Shown one piece after another: positions 23,092 through 31,604 of a DNA stretch of 64,000 bases. The first letter of the stretch is position 1. Every line of letters starts with the position of its first letter. The translations under genes were made by a program, and so were the position numbers. The notes under the pieces are model-generated. The model made no database searches. It was not told where the DNA came from and saw nothing but the letters and a program-made list of their open reading frames with translations. The stretch is from Streptomyces tardus (GTDB lineage: Bacteria > Actinomycetota > Actinomycetes > Streptomycetales > Streptomycetaceae): NCBI RefSeq assembly GCF_018101125.2, contig NZ_JAELVF020000001.1:3868722-3932721 (forward strand). Direction: 5' to 3'.

Positions 23092-24903
23092 TTGAGCGAC
23101 ATTCCAGCAGAGGCGGGCAAGCCGGACGACGTACGGCGGGCTCTCGCGTTGCTGAACGCCGCCGGAGCGCGCATGGGCAACTCCCTCGACCTCGAGAAGA
23201 CCGCGCGCGAGCTGTTGGACGTCGCCGTACCGCAGTTCTGCGATCTCGCAGCCGTCGACCTGTACGAAGAAGTCCTCGCCGGCGACGACCCGCAGCCGGG
23301 GAGCGGAGAGGGCAGCGCGCCGCTGCGCCGGGTCGCCTTCGCCAGCGCCGTCGGTGACGGCTCCGATCCCGACACCGTGCCGCTGGGCTCGACGCACCGG
23401 TACGCCTTCGAGTCGCCGCACGCGCTGGCGCTGCGCACCGCGAGGGTCCGCGCCATCCAACCGGTCAACAGCGAGGGGGAGGCGGTCTCCGCCTTCGGCG
23501 TGCTGGTCCACTCCAGCCTCGCCGTGCCCATGATCGCCGGCGAGCGGATGCTCGGCCTGGTGCAGTTCTCCCGGGTCAAGGGCAGCGAGCGCTTCGGCGA
23601 GCGGGACGCGGCGCTCGCCGCCGAGCTGGCCGCCAGAGCCGCCGTGTGCATAGACAACGCGCGCCTCTACCGCCGCGAGCACGAACGCGCTCTCATCCTC
23701 CAGCGCAGTCTGCTGCCCCCGGGCAACCCCGCCGCAGCGGGCCTGGACATCGCCTGCCGCTACCACCCCGGCACCGCGGCCACCGAGGTCGGCGGCGACT
23801 GGTTCGACGTCATCGAGCTGCCGGGGCACCGGACGGCGCTGGTCATCGGTGACGTGATGGGCCGCGGTCTGCGTGCCGCCGTCGCCATGGGCGAACTGCG
23901 CACCGCGGTACGCACCCTGGCTCTCCTCGACCTCGAACCGGCCGAGGTGCTGGAGCGGTTGGACGAGATCGCCCGCGGGCTCGGCGACTCGCGCTACAAC
24001 CGGCGCGGCGGCGCGCCCTCCGAGGACACTCTCGCCGAGGTCTACCTCGCCACCTGCGTGTACGCCGTCTACGACCCGGTCTCCCGCCGCTGCACCATCG
24101 CCAACGCGGGCCATCTGCCGCCGGTGCTGGTGGAGGCGGACCCGGGCGGCCCGGGCAGGCCCGTTTCGGCGCAGGATCGCGCCGAGCTGCTGGACGTGCC
24201 GAAAGGCGTTCCGCTCGGGGTGGGCGGCGAGCCGTTCGAGCAGATCGACATGCAACTGCCCGACGGTGCGCTGCTGGCGCTGTACACCGACGGGCTGGTG
24301 GAGTCGCGTCACCAGTCCCTCGACGCCGGGCTGAACGCGTTCCGCGCCGCGGTCGCCGAGTGCGACCGACCGCTGGAGGATGTCTGCGACCGGGTGTTCG
24401 CCCGGATAGACATGCTGGACGGTGAGGACGACATGGCGCTGCTGCTGGCCCGGGTGCACGGTCTGCCCGGCTCCAGCGTCGGCGACTGGCGCCTGTCCGC
24501 CGAGCCCCAGTCGGTCGCCCGCGCACGGGAGTTGGCCCGCCGGGAGCTGGCGGAGTGGGATCTGCTCGCCCTGGCGGACACCACCGAGCTGCTGGTCAGC
24601 GAGCTCGTCACCAACGCTCTGCGGCACGGCTCGGGCACCATCCGACTCCGGCTGCTGCTGGACCACACCCTGGTCTGCGAGGTGTGGGACACCGGGCAGG
24701 TGCAGCCGCGCCGCCGCCGTGCCATGGACACCGACGAGGGTGGGCGCGGGCTGCAGCTGGTCGAGTTGCTCTCGCAGCGCTGGGGCAGCCGGCGCACGCC
24801 GGACGGCAAGGCGGTCTGGTTCGAGCTGGGGATGCCCTCGGGCAGCTCCGGCCTGTCCTCGGCCTCTGTCGACGCGCTGCTCGACGCGTTTCCCTCCCTG
24901 TAG
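23092..24903 (+). CDS. SpoIIE-type phosphatase (GAF-PP2C-HATPase)
   Basis: 603 residues from TTG 23092, chosen because GGGGAAGGGG lies 6 nt upstream; the frame is open to 23017 and GTG 23062 is the alternative. A GAF domain (about 20-190) is followed by the PP2C/SpoIIE domain (about 205-425) with D236 (VGGDWFDVIEL) and D254 (VIGDVMGRG), and a GHKL ATPase (about 455-580; LLVSELVTNALRHG, GGRGLQLVELLSQRWG). It resembles its neighbour without the PAS domains, and the pair probably arose by duplication long ago. Same expected role: a phosphatase/kinase controlling an anti-sigma/anti-anti-sigma switch. Confidence 0.93.
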   Translation: MSDIPAEAGKPDDVRRALALLNAAGARMGNSLDLEKTARELLDVAVPQFCDLAAVDLYEEVLAGDDPQPGSGEGSAPLRRVAFASAVGDGSDPDTVPLGSTHRYAFESPHALALRTARVRAIQPVNSEGEAVSAFGVLVHSSLAVPMIAGERMLGLVQFSRVKGSERFGERDAALAAELAARAAVCIDNARLYRREHERALILQRSLLPPGNPAAAGLDIACRYHPGTAATEVGGDWFDVIELPGHRTALVIGDVMGRGLRAAVAMGELRTAVRTLALLDLEPAEVLERLDEIARGLGDSRYNRRGGAPSEDTLAEVYLATCVYAVYDPVSRRCTIANAGHLPPVLVEADPGGPGRPVSAQDRAELLDVPKGVPLGVGGEPFEQIDMQLPDGALLALYTDGLVESRHQSLDAGLNAFRAAVAECDRPLEDVCDRVFARIDMLDGEDDMALLLARVHGLPGSSVGDWRLSAEPQSVARARELARRELAEWDLLALADTTELLVSELVTNALRHGSGTIRLRLLLDHTLVCEVWDTGQVQPRRRRAMDTDEGGRGLQLVELLSQRWGSRRTPDGKAVWFELGMPSGSSGLSSASVDALLDAFPSL

Positions 24904-25052
24904 CGCGGCGGGTGCCGGCGTCGGCAGCCGCCGAGGCGCTGTTCTGCCGCGGGCGACGGCTTCGCAGCCGGGAGAAGCGTCCGGGCCGGGGCGGGCGGAG
25001 GGCCGGATTCCGCCGGAGGGGGACCCGTACGCGGTCTGATCGGCCGTCCGCT

Positions 25053-25058
25053 TACGCT
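25053..25058 (+). promoter_or_regulatory. -10 box of a probable leaderless transcript
   Basis: TACGCT ends 7 nt before the ATG at 25066 and no Shine-Dalgarno sequence precedes that ATG. This predicts a transcript that begins at the start codon. Confidence 0.5.
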
Positions 25059-25065
25059 TCCTGGC

Positions 25066-27894
25066 ATGGGACTTCGACTCACGGGCAGGCGGGGCCGCCT
25101 GATCGCCGGCGGTGCCGCGTTGGCGCTGCTGGCCGGCGCCGGCGCGGTGACGGCCGTCGCCGCCGACTCCGACACCCCGGTGACCCGCGCCGACCGCACC
25201 ATGTCGATGCCGGGAGCGAAGATCGACACCTCGTTCTTCACCACCGGCGCGACCACCGCCGACGACCCGAAGCCCGCCGTGCTCCTCGGCCACGGCTTCG
25301 GCGGCAGCAAGGACGACACCCGTGAACAGGCCGAGAAGCTCGCCCGTTCCGGGTACGCGGTGCTCACCTGGTCCGCGCGGGGGTTCGGCGAATCCACCGG
25401 CAGAATCGGGCTGAACGACCCGGCACGCGAGGGCAAGGACGTCTCGGCGCTGATCGACTGGCTGGCCGAACGCCCCGAGGTGCGCCAGGACGCCGACGGC
25501 GACCCCAGGGTCGGCGTCGCCGGAGCCTCCTACGGCGGCGCCGCGGCCCTGCTCGCCGCCGGGCACGACAAGCGGGTCGACGCGATCGCCCCGGTGATCA
25601 CCTACTGGGACCTCGCCGACGCCCTCTTTCCCGGCGGCGTCTACAAGAAGCTGTGGGCAGGCATCTTCTTCACCACCGGCTCGGTGATGGCGCAGGGCAA
25701 CGAGGACGAGGGAGCCGAAGGGGCCGAGGAGAACGGCGGCGGCCAGGGCTCCGAGGAGGAGCCCGGCGGGGGCGCCCCCGAAGGCGGTGCGCAGGAGCCC
25801 GGCGACGGCCCGGCCGTCACCCCGCCACCCGGCCAGGGCCAGGAGGGCTGCGGACGGTTCGTCGAGCAGCTGTGCCGGATGTACGAGCGAGTGGCCGAGT
25901 CGGGCCAACCCGACGAGAGCGCACGCGAGTTGCTGAGCGAGCGGAGCCCCTCCGCCGTCGGCGACCGCATCAAGGTGCCCACCCTCGTCGTCCAGGGGAA
26001 GACGGACTCCCTCTTCCCACTGGAGCACGCCGACACGATGGCCAAAACCATCAAGGGCAACGGCGCGCCCGTCTCCGTCGACTGGATCGCGGGCGGTCAC
26101 GACGGCGGAGCCATGGAGACCGACCGGGTGCAGCAGCGGATCACCGACTGGTTCGACAAGCACCTCGCCGAGCAGGACAGCGCCGACACCGGCCCCGCCT
26201 TCCGGGTCTCCCGCAGCGGCGGCCTGGACTCCACCTCCGGCGGCGTCACCCAACGAGGTGCCACCGGCCCCGCCTACCCGGGCCTGTCCAGCGGCGAACG
26301 CACCGTACGGCTGACCGGCGAGGAGCAGACCTTCCGCAACCCGCCCGGCGGCGGCCCGCCCTCCATCTCGGCGGTGCCCGGCGTCGGCAGCGGACTCAGC
26401 CAGCTCGGGGCGGTCGGTTCGGGCATCAGCGTCGACTTCCCGGGCCAGCACGCCAGATTCACCTCCGCCCCGCTGACCGGGAGCATGCAGGTGACCGGCT
26501 CGCCCACCGTCAAACTGCGGGTGAGCGCCGAGAACGACGATGACGAGCGTCCGGTCCGCGACGCGGTGCTCTTCGGCAAGCTCTACGACGTCGGGCCCGA
26601 CGGCCGCCGGGTGCTGCCCTCCCAACTCGTCAGCCCCGCACGGGTCGAGGACGCCGCCGAGGGCCGTGACGTCACCCTGCGGCTCCCGGCGATCGACCGC
26701 GAGATCAAGTCGGGCCACCGTCTGGAACTGGTGCTCGCCGCCACCGACCTGGGCTACGCCTCGCCCGGACGTGCCGCCGACTACACCGTCTCCCTGGACG
26801 ACACCGCGCTCCGGGTGCCCACCGCGCCCCGCGTCGACTCGGAGGGCATGGGCCTGCCCTGGTGGGTCTGGGGGCTTCCGCTGATCGGCCTCGCAGTGGC
26901 GACGGCCCTGCTGCTCACCGGACGGCGCCGCACCAGGCCCGTCGCACCCGACCCCGAGCTGGCGCAGGTGCCGCTCCACATCACCGGGCTCTCCAAGCGC
27001 TACGCGGGCGCGGTGGACCGGTATGCCGTGCGGGACCTCGACTTCCGGGTCGAACGCGGGCAGGTGCTCGGGCTGCTGGGGCCCAACGGCGCGGGCAAGA
27101 CCACCACGCTGCGGATGCTGATGGGGCTGATCAAACCGGACGAGGGCGAGATCCGCCTCTTCGGCCAGGCCGTCCGCCCCGGAGCACCGGTCCTCTCGCG
27201 GGTCGGGGCGTTCGTCGAGGGCGCGGGCTTCCTCCCGCACCTGACCGGGCGCGCCAACCTGGAGCTGTACTGGCAGGCCACCGGCCGCCCGGCGGAGGAC
27301 GCACATCTGGAGGAGGCTCTGGAGATCGCCGACCTCGGCGAAGCCCTGGACCGCGCCGTACGCACCTACTCCCAGGGCATGCGGCAGCGTCTGGCCATCG
27401 CCCAGGCGATGTTGGGCCTGCCGGAGCTGCTCATCCTCGACGAGCCGACCAACGGCCTCGACCCGCCCCAGATCCGAGAGATGCGCGAGGTCATGATCCG
27501 GTACGCCGAGGGCGGTCGTACGGTCATCGTCTCCAGCCATCTGCTGGCCGAGGTGGAGCAGTCCTGCACCCACCTGGTCGTGATGGACCGCGGCAGGCTC
27601 GTGCGTTCGGGCCCGGTCGCGGAGATCACCGGCGAGGGAGACAGCCTGCTCGTGGGCGTCCACGGCGACCACTCCGCCGCGCAACTCGACGCCTGGGCCG
27701 ACAAGGTGGCCGCGCTGCCCGGTGTCGAGGGCGCGGTGCGCACCGACGACGGACTGCTGGTGCGGCTGTCGGGGGCCGGTCCGCAGGAGCTGCTGCCCGA
27801 GCTGCTGCGTCTGGACGTCCCGGTGGAGCGCTTCGGGCCGCACCGTCGGCTGGAGGACGCCTTCCTCACCATGATCGGAGGACAGTCGGCATGA
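25066..27894 (+). CDS. Fusion: exported S15/CocE-like alpha/beta hydrolase plus ABC ATPase
   Basis: 942 residues joining two normally separate functions. Residues 1-33 form a signal anchor (RRGRLIAGGAALALLAGAGA). Residues 40-590 form an X-Pro-dipeptidyl-peptidase-like alpha/beta hydrolase: nucleophile S155 (GASYGG), D314 (QGKTDSLFP) and H345 (GGHDGG), an acidic Gly-rich insert near 205-260, and a jelly-roll-type C-terminal part. A membrane helix follows at about 599-622 (WWVWGLPLIGLAVATALLLT), then a complete ABC ATPase (about 632-942) with Walker A GPNGAGKTT near 672, signature YSQGMRQR, and Walker B LLILDEPTNG near 792. Topology predicts the hydrolase outside and the ATPase inside. It overlaps its permease gene (ATGA). 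Substrate unknown; peptides or esters are possible. Confidence 0.93.
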   Translation: MGLRLTGRRGRLIAGGAALALLAGAGAVTAVAADSDTPVTRADRTMSMPGAKIDTSFFTTGATTADDPKPAVLLGHGFGGSKDDTREQAEKLARSGYAVLTWSARGFGESTGRIGLNDPAREGKDVSALIDWLAERPEVRQDADGDPRVGVAGASYGGAAALLAAGHDKRVDAIAPVITYWDLADALFPGGVYKKLWAGIFFTTGSVMAQGNEDEGAEGAEENGGGQGSEEEPGGGAPEGGAQEPGDGPAVTPPPGQGQEGCGRFVEQLCRMYERVAESGQPDESARELLSERSPSAVGDRIKVPTLVVQGKTDSLFPLEHADTMAKTIKGNGAPVSVDWIAGGHDGGAMETDRVQQRITDWFDKHLAEQDSADTGPAFRVSRSGGLDSTSGGVTQRGATGPAYPGLSSGERTVRLTGEEQTFRNPPGGGPPSISAVPGVGSGLSQLGAVGSGISVDFPGQHARFTSAPLTGSMQVTGSPTVKLRVSAENDDDERPVRDAVLFGKLYDVGPDGRRVLPSQLVSPARVEDAAEGRDVTLRLPAIDREIKSGHRLELVLAATDLGYASPGRAADYTVSLDDTALRVPTAPRVDSEGMGLPWWVWGLPLIGLAVATALLLTGRRRTRPVAPDPELAQVPLHITGLSKRYAGAVDRYAVRDLDFRVERGQVLGLLGPNGAGKTTTLRMLMGLIKPDEGEIRLFGQAVRPGAPVLSRVGAFVEGAGFLPHLTGRANLELYWQATGRPAEDAHLEEALEIADLGEALDRAVRTYSQGMRQRLAIAQAMLGLPELLILDEPTNGLDPPQIREMREVMIRYAEGGRTVIVSSHLLAEVEQSCTHLVVMDRGRLVRSGPVAEITGEGDSLLVGVHGDHSAAQLDAWADKVAALPGVEGAVRTDDGLLVRLSGAGPQELLPELLRLDVPVERFGPHRRLEDAFLTMIGGQSA

Positions 27895-28739
27895 CCGAGC
27901 TCCTGGAACAGGCACCGGGCTACCGGGCGAGCCGCACCCTGCCGCTGAGGGTGGAGGCGATGCGGCAACTGCGCCGCCGTCGCACCCTGGTGATGGCCGG
28001 GATGCTGGCAGTCCTCCCGCTCGTCCTGGTCGTCGCGTTCGCCGTCGGGGACGACGAACCGGGGCGCAGGGTGAGCCTGATGGACACCGCGACCACCTCG
28101 GGGCTGAACTTCGCCGCCGTCTCGCTCTTCGTCTCCGCGGGATTTCTGCTGGTCGTCCCGGTCGCGCTGTTCTGCGGGGACACGGTCGCCTCGGAGGCGA
28201 GCTGGTCCTCGCTGCGCTACCTCCTGGCGGCCCCCGTGCCCCGAACCCGGCTGCTGCTGAGCAAGCTGGTCGTCGCGCTGGCCTTCAGCGCCGCGGCGTT
28301 GCTGCTCCTGCCCCTGGTGGCACTCGGCGTCGGCACGGCCGCGTACGGCTGGGGCCCGTTGAGCCTGCCGACCGGCGGCTCGTTGCCGGCGGGGGAGGCG
28401 CTGCTGCGGATGACCATCGCGGTCTGCTTCGTCTACGTCTCCCAACTGGTCACCGCAGGCTTCGCGTTCTGGCTCTCCACCGTCACCGACGCGCCGCTCG
28501 GAGCGGTCGGAGGCGCGGTGGGACTGGTCATCCTCGGCAACGTGCTGGATGCGGTCACCGCGCTGGAGCACTGGCGCGAATTCCTGCCCGCGCACTGGCA
28601 CTTCGCCTGGATCGACGCACTCCAGCCGGAGCTGGAGTGGGGCGGCATGCTCAAGGGCTCCGCGGTTTCGGTCTCCTACGCGACGGTGCTCTTCGCCCTC
28701 GCCTTCCGAGGCTTCCGCCGCAAGGACATCGTGTCCTGA
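27891..28739 (+). CDS. ABC-2-type permease partner of the hydrolase-ATPase fusion
   Basis: 282 residues; ATGA overlap with the upstream gene shows coupling. Six hydrophobic segments are visible: about 36-54 (TLVMAGMLAVLPLVLVVAF), 75-100, 125-150, 170-195, 198-220 and 255-272, which is the usual plan of ABC-2 membrane proteins. Members move drugs, lipids or polymers outward; together with an outward-facing hydrolase this could be an export or envelope-processing machine. A strong terminator follows, so the operon has two genes. Confidence 0.9.
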   Translation: MTELLEQAPGYRASRTLPLRVEAMRQLRRRRTLVMAGMLAVLPLVLVVAFAVGDDEPGRRVSLMDTATTSGLNFAAVSLFVSAGFLLVVPVALFCGDTVASEASWSSLRYLLAAPVPRTRLLLSKLVVALAFSAAALLLLPLVALGVGTAAYGWGPLSLPTGGSLPAGEALLRMTIAVCFVYVSQLVTAGFAFWLSTVTDAPLGAVGGAVGLVILGNVLDAVTALEHWREFLPAHWHFAWIDALQPELEWGGMLKGSAVSVSYATVLFALAFRGFRRKDIVS

Positions 28740-28771
28740 CAGCCCGGTGGACGAACTCCGCCCGTCCACCT

Positions 28772-28817
28772 CCGCAGGCCCACCCGACGGCTCCCCGCCA
28801 ACCGGGTGGGCCTGCGG
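28772..28817. terminator. Terminator after the ABC permease gene
   Basis: Perfect 15-bp arms at 28772-28786 and 28803-28817 with a 16-nt loop, 33 bp after the permease stop codon. Confidence 0.8.
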
Positions 28818-28945
28818 CGTCGAACGCCGTGTCTGCCCGCCGCGCTACGGGCCCCGCTCTTCCATGGGAAGCCCATTCATGTGATGAGCCGCCTGATCCC
28901 GCCGAGGTGGCACGGGCGGCGCCGGCTTCTCGGAGGTAGACAGCC

Positions 28946-31435
28946 ATGCCAGCCTCGCCGTTCAACGACTCCGCCGTTCGGCGCCGCTGCGTGGCCGTAC
29001 TCGCCGCGGGCGCACTGCTGCCTCCCGTACTGGCCGGCTGCACCGGAGGCGAGGAGCCCGCCGAGGGAAAGAGCGGCGCCGCACGGGACATCGCCCCCGA
29101 CGCCCGCGACCGTACGGCCGCGGGCGGCAGTCTGCGCTGGGCGGTCGACGCGATGCCCCGTACGCTCAACGCCTTCCAGGCGGAGGCCGACGAGACCACC
29201 GACCGGATCGCCGAAGCCGTACTGCCCACGCTCTTCCCGCTCGACAGCCGGGCCCGGCCGCGGCTCAACCGCGACTATCTGGAGTCCGCCGAGGTCACCA
29301 GCCGCGAACCGCAGCAGACGGTCGTCTACACGCTCAGCCGCAAGGCGCGCTGGAGCGACGGGAAGCCGGTCACCGCAGCCGACTTCCAGGCCCAGTGGAA
29401 GGCGCTCAGCGGCCGGGAGAGCGCGTTCTGGAGCGCCCGCAACTCCGGCTACGAGCGGGTCCACAAGGTCACCCGGGGCGAGAACGCGCGGCAGGTGAAG
29501 GTCACGTTCGCCCGCCCGTACAGCGACTGGAAGTCGCTCTTCAGCCCGCTCTACCCGCGTTCGGTGATGGGCGACCCCTCCTCCTTCAACGACAGCGCAC
29601 GCACCCGGCTCCCGGTCTCCGGCGGGCCGTTCAGGCTCAAGGGCGGCAAGGTCGGGCGCAAGGACAAGACCGTCACGCTGGAGCGCAACCCCCGCTGGTG
29701 GGGCGAGCGCGCCAGGCTCGACACCATCGTCCTCACCCCGGTCCCGCGCGCCCAGCGCGCCAAGGCGCTCGCCGCCGGCCGGCTCGACCTCGCGGAGATC
29801 GACCGGACGGACCTGCGGCTCTTCGAGCGGCCGGACAGCTCGAACAAGCCCCCGGCCGCCCGTCCCGAGGAGGAGTCCGCAGCCGCAGCCTCCGACGAGG
29901 CGTCAGCCTCGAGCGGGACCGCGTCGGACGAATCCTCTTCCTCCTCCTCGCCGTCGTCCGGCGCGACAGGGAAGAGCGAGAAGCCGGACGCCTCGACGAG
30001 CCCGAGCGCGAGCGAATCCCCGAAGTCCGACGCCTCCGCGACGTCCGAGAAGCAGAGCCCGAGCGCCAAGCCGAGCGGCAGCGCGGACGCCGAGGACAAG
30101 GACGAGAAGAGCGCCGAGGACACCAAGGACACCAAGGACACCAAGGACGAGGACGACGACAACGACAAGGACGCCGACGAGAAGGACGAGAAGAGCGACA
30201 AGCTGACCAAGAAGGAGCGGAAGGCGGCCGAGAAGGCGCGCAAGGCGGCCGAGAAGGCCGCCGCCGCCCGCCGGAAGGCCGCCGAGGAGCGGCGCAACCT
30301 CGCAGCCCTCACCGTCCGCCGCGCACTCGGGCCCGGCTACACCCAGCTCGCCCTCAACGGCACCTCCGGGCCGCTCCAGGACGAGCGGGTGCGCCGTGCC
30401 ATCGGTCGGGCGCTCGACCGGGAGAAGCTCGCCGAATCCGTACTGAAGCCGGTCGGACTGCCCGCCGAGCCCCTCGGCAGCCATCTGCGCGGTTACGACC
30501 AGGACGGATACACCGACTCCAGCTCCGCCATGGGGGACGGCGGCAGGGAGGCCGCCGCCGCCCAGCTCGCCGCCGCGGGCTGGCAGGGCGGTCCGGCGCT
30601 CGGCACTCACGAGGCCGCCGAGGAGGACGCCAAACCGCAGGGCGACACATCGCGCAACGCCAAGGCCGCCTCGCGCGGACTGCTCGCCACGCTTCGACAC
30701 GGCGCGGCAACCGCGCACGCGGGGCTGCTGCGTCAGAACGCGCATCTGGACGCCCGCTTCGCCGAGCGGGCGGAGAAGGACGAGGACGAGGCCGCCGAGC
30801 GGCTGGACGAGCGCGCCAAGGCGTCCATGAAGCGCGCCGACCAGGCCGACCGGGCGCTCGGCCGCTGGGTCGGCGGCATGCTCAGCGCCGAGGGCGGGCT
30901 CGTACGGGCCAAGCAGGGCAAGAAGCTCCAGCTGCGGATGGTGGTGCCGGCCGGTCCCGGGGCCGAGCAGCTGCGCGCCACCTCCAAGCGGATCGCCTAC
31001 ATGCTGGAGGAGGTCGGCATCCGCGCCGAACTCCACGAGGTGCAGGACGAGGCGTACTTCGAGGACCACGTCGCCTCGGGCGACTTCGACCTCGCGCTCT
31101 ACTCCTGGCCCGTGAGCGCCTATCCGGTGACCGACGCCCGCCCGCTGTTCGCCAAACCGGTGCCCGCCCCGGACGGTTCGCTGCTGGTCGAGCAGAACTA
31201 CACCCGGGTCGGCACGGACCAGATCGACTCCCTCTTCGAACAGGCCGTCACCGAACTCGACGACTCCGCACGGGCGGACGTGCTCAAGCAGATCGACGCC
31301 CGGGTGTGGGCGGTGGCCGGTTCGATCCCGCTGCACCAGCGACCCGAACTGGTCGCGGCCGACCGCAGACTGGTCAACGCCGGCGCGTTCGGCTTCGAAA
31401 CCCCCCGCTACCAGGACATCGGCTACCGGAAGTAG
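28946..31435 (+). CDS. Lipoprotein substrate-binding protein (SBP_bac_5) with large charged insert
   Basis: 829 residues; ATG with CGGAGG upstream. Signal peptide with lipobox LAGC (Cys near residue 32). The ligand-binding fold is recognisable in RTLNAFQAEADETT, SRKARWSDGKPVTAADFQAQ, LPVSGGPFRLKGG, LERNPRWWGERA and, after the insert, VRRAIGRALDREKLAE, QLRMVVPAGPG and DFDLALYSWP. At about residues 300-450 the fold is interrupted by a Ser/Glu/Lys/Asp-rich, low-complexity run with KDTKDTKD repeats and a Lys/Ala/Glu helix; a second Ala/Glu-rich helical insert lies near 560-635. Normal family members are 520-600 residues long. No permease or ATPase of its own is adjacent. Likely binds peptides. 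Confidence 0.9.
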   Translation: MPASPFNDSAVRRRCVAVLAAGALLPPVLAGCTGGEEPAEGKSGAARDIAPDARDRTAAGGSLRWAVDAMPRTLNAFQAEADETTDRIAEAVLPTLFPLDSRARPRLNRDYLESAEVTSREPQQTVVYTLSRKARWSDGKPVTAADFQAQWKALSGRESAFWSARNSGYERVHKVTRGENARQVKVTFARPYSDWKSLFSPLYPRSVMGDPSSFNDSARTRLPVSGGPFRLKGGKVGRKDKTVTLERNPRWWGERARLDTIVLTPVPRAQRAKALAAGRLDLAEIDRTDLRLFERPDSSNKPPAARPEEESAAAASDEASASSGTASDESSSSSSPSSGATGKSEKPDASTSPSASESPKSDASATSEKQSPSAKPSGSADAEDKDEKSAEDTKDTKDTKDEDDDNDKDADEKDEKSDKLTKKERKAAEKARKAAEKAAAARRKAAEERRNLAALTVRRALGPGYTQLALNGTSGPLQDERVRRAIGRALDREKLAESVLKPVGLPAEPLGSHLRGYDQDGYTDSSSAMGDGGREAAAAQLAAAGWQGGPALGTHEAAEEDAKPQGDTSRNAKAASRGLLATLRHGAATAHAGLLRQNAHLDARFAERAEKDEDEAAERLDERAKASMKRADQADRALGRWVGGMLSAEGGLVRAKQGKKLQLRMVVPAGPGAEQLRATSKRIAYMLEEVGIRAELHEVQDEAYFEDHVASGDFDLALYSWPVSAYPVTDARPLFAKPVPAPDGSLLVEQNYTRVGTDQIDSLFEQAVTELDDSARADVLKQIDARVWAVAGSIPLHQRPELVAADRRLVNAGAFGFETPRYQDIGYRK
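30119..30145 (+). repeat. 9-bp tandem repeat encoding Asp-Thr-Lys
   Basis: Three in-frame copies of GACACCAAG inside the charged insert of the lipoprotein gene, a sign of slippage-driven growth of the insert. Confidence 0.9.
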
Positions 31436-31465
31436 CCGCTGCCGCACGGCGGATGACCGCCGGAC

Positions 31466-31499
31466 ACGGCCCGGGACGAGAGGTGAGGTCCCGGGCCGT
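31466..31499. terminator. Terminator before typA
   Basis: Perfect 12-bp arms (31466-31477, 31488-31499) with a 10-nt loop, 30 bp after the lipoprotein gene. Confidence 0.8.
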
Positions 31500-31604
31500 A
31501 CCATGGGTGGGTATCCAGGCCGCGGCGACATGATCAGCGCGGCGGGCGCGCGGCCGGTCAAGGTCGCGACGCCGACCACGACACCGGAAGAAGCGTCCGC
31601 CAGC

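Noticed and set aside
22726..27915. 1729-codon open frame on the minus strand
   Set aside because: It runs opposite a phosphatase gene and the hydrolase-ABC fusion, both with complete motifs; its translation has no recognisable domain.
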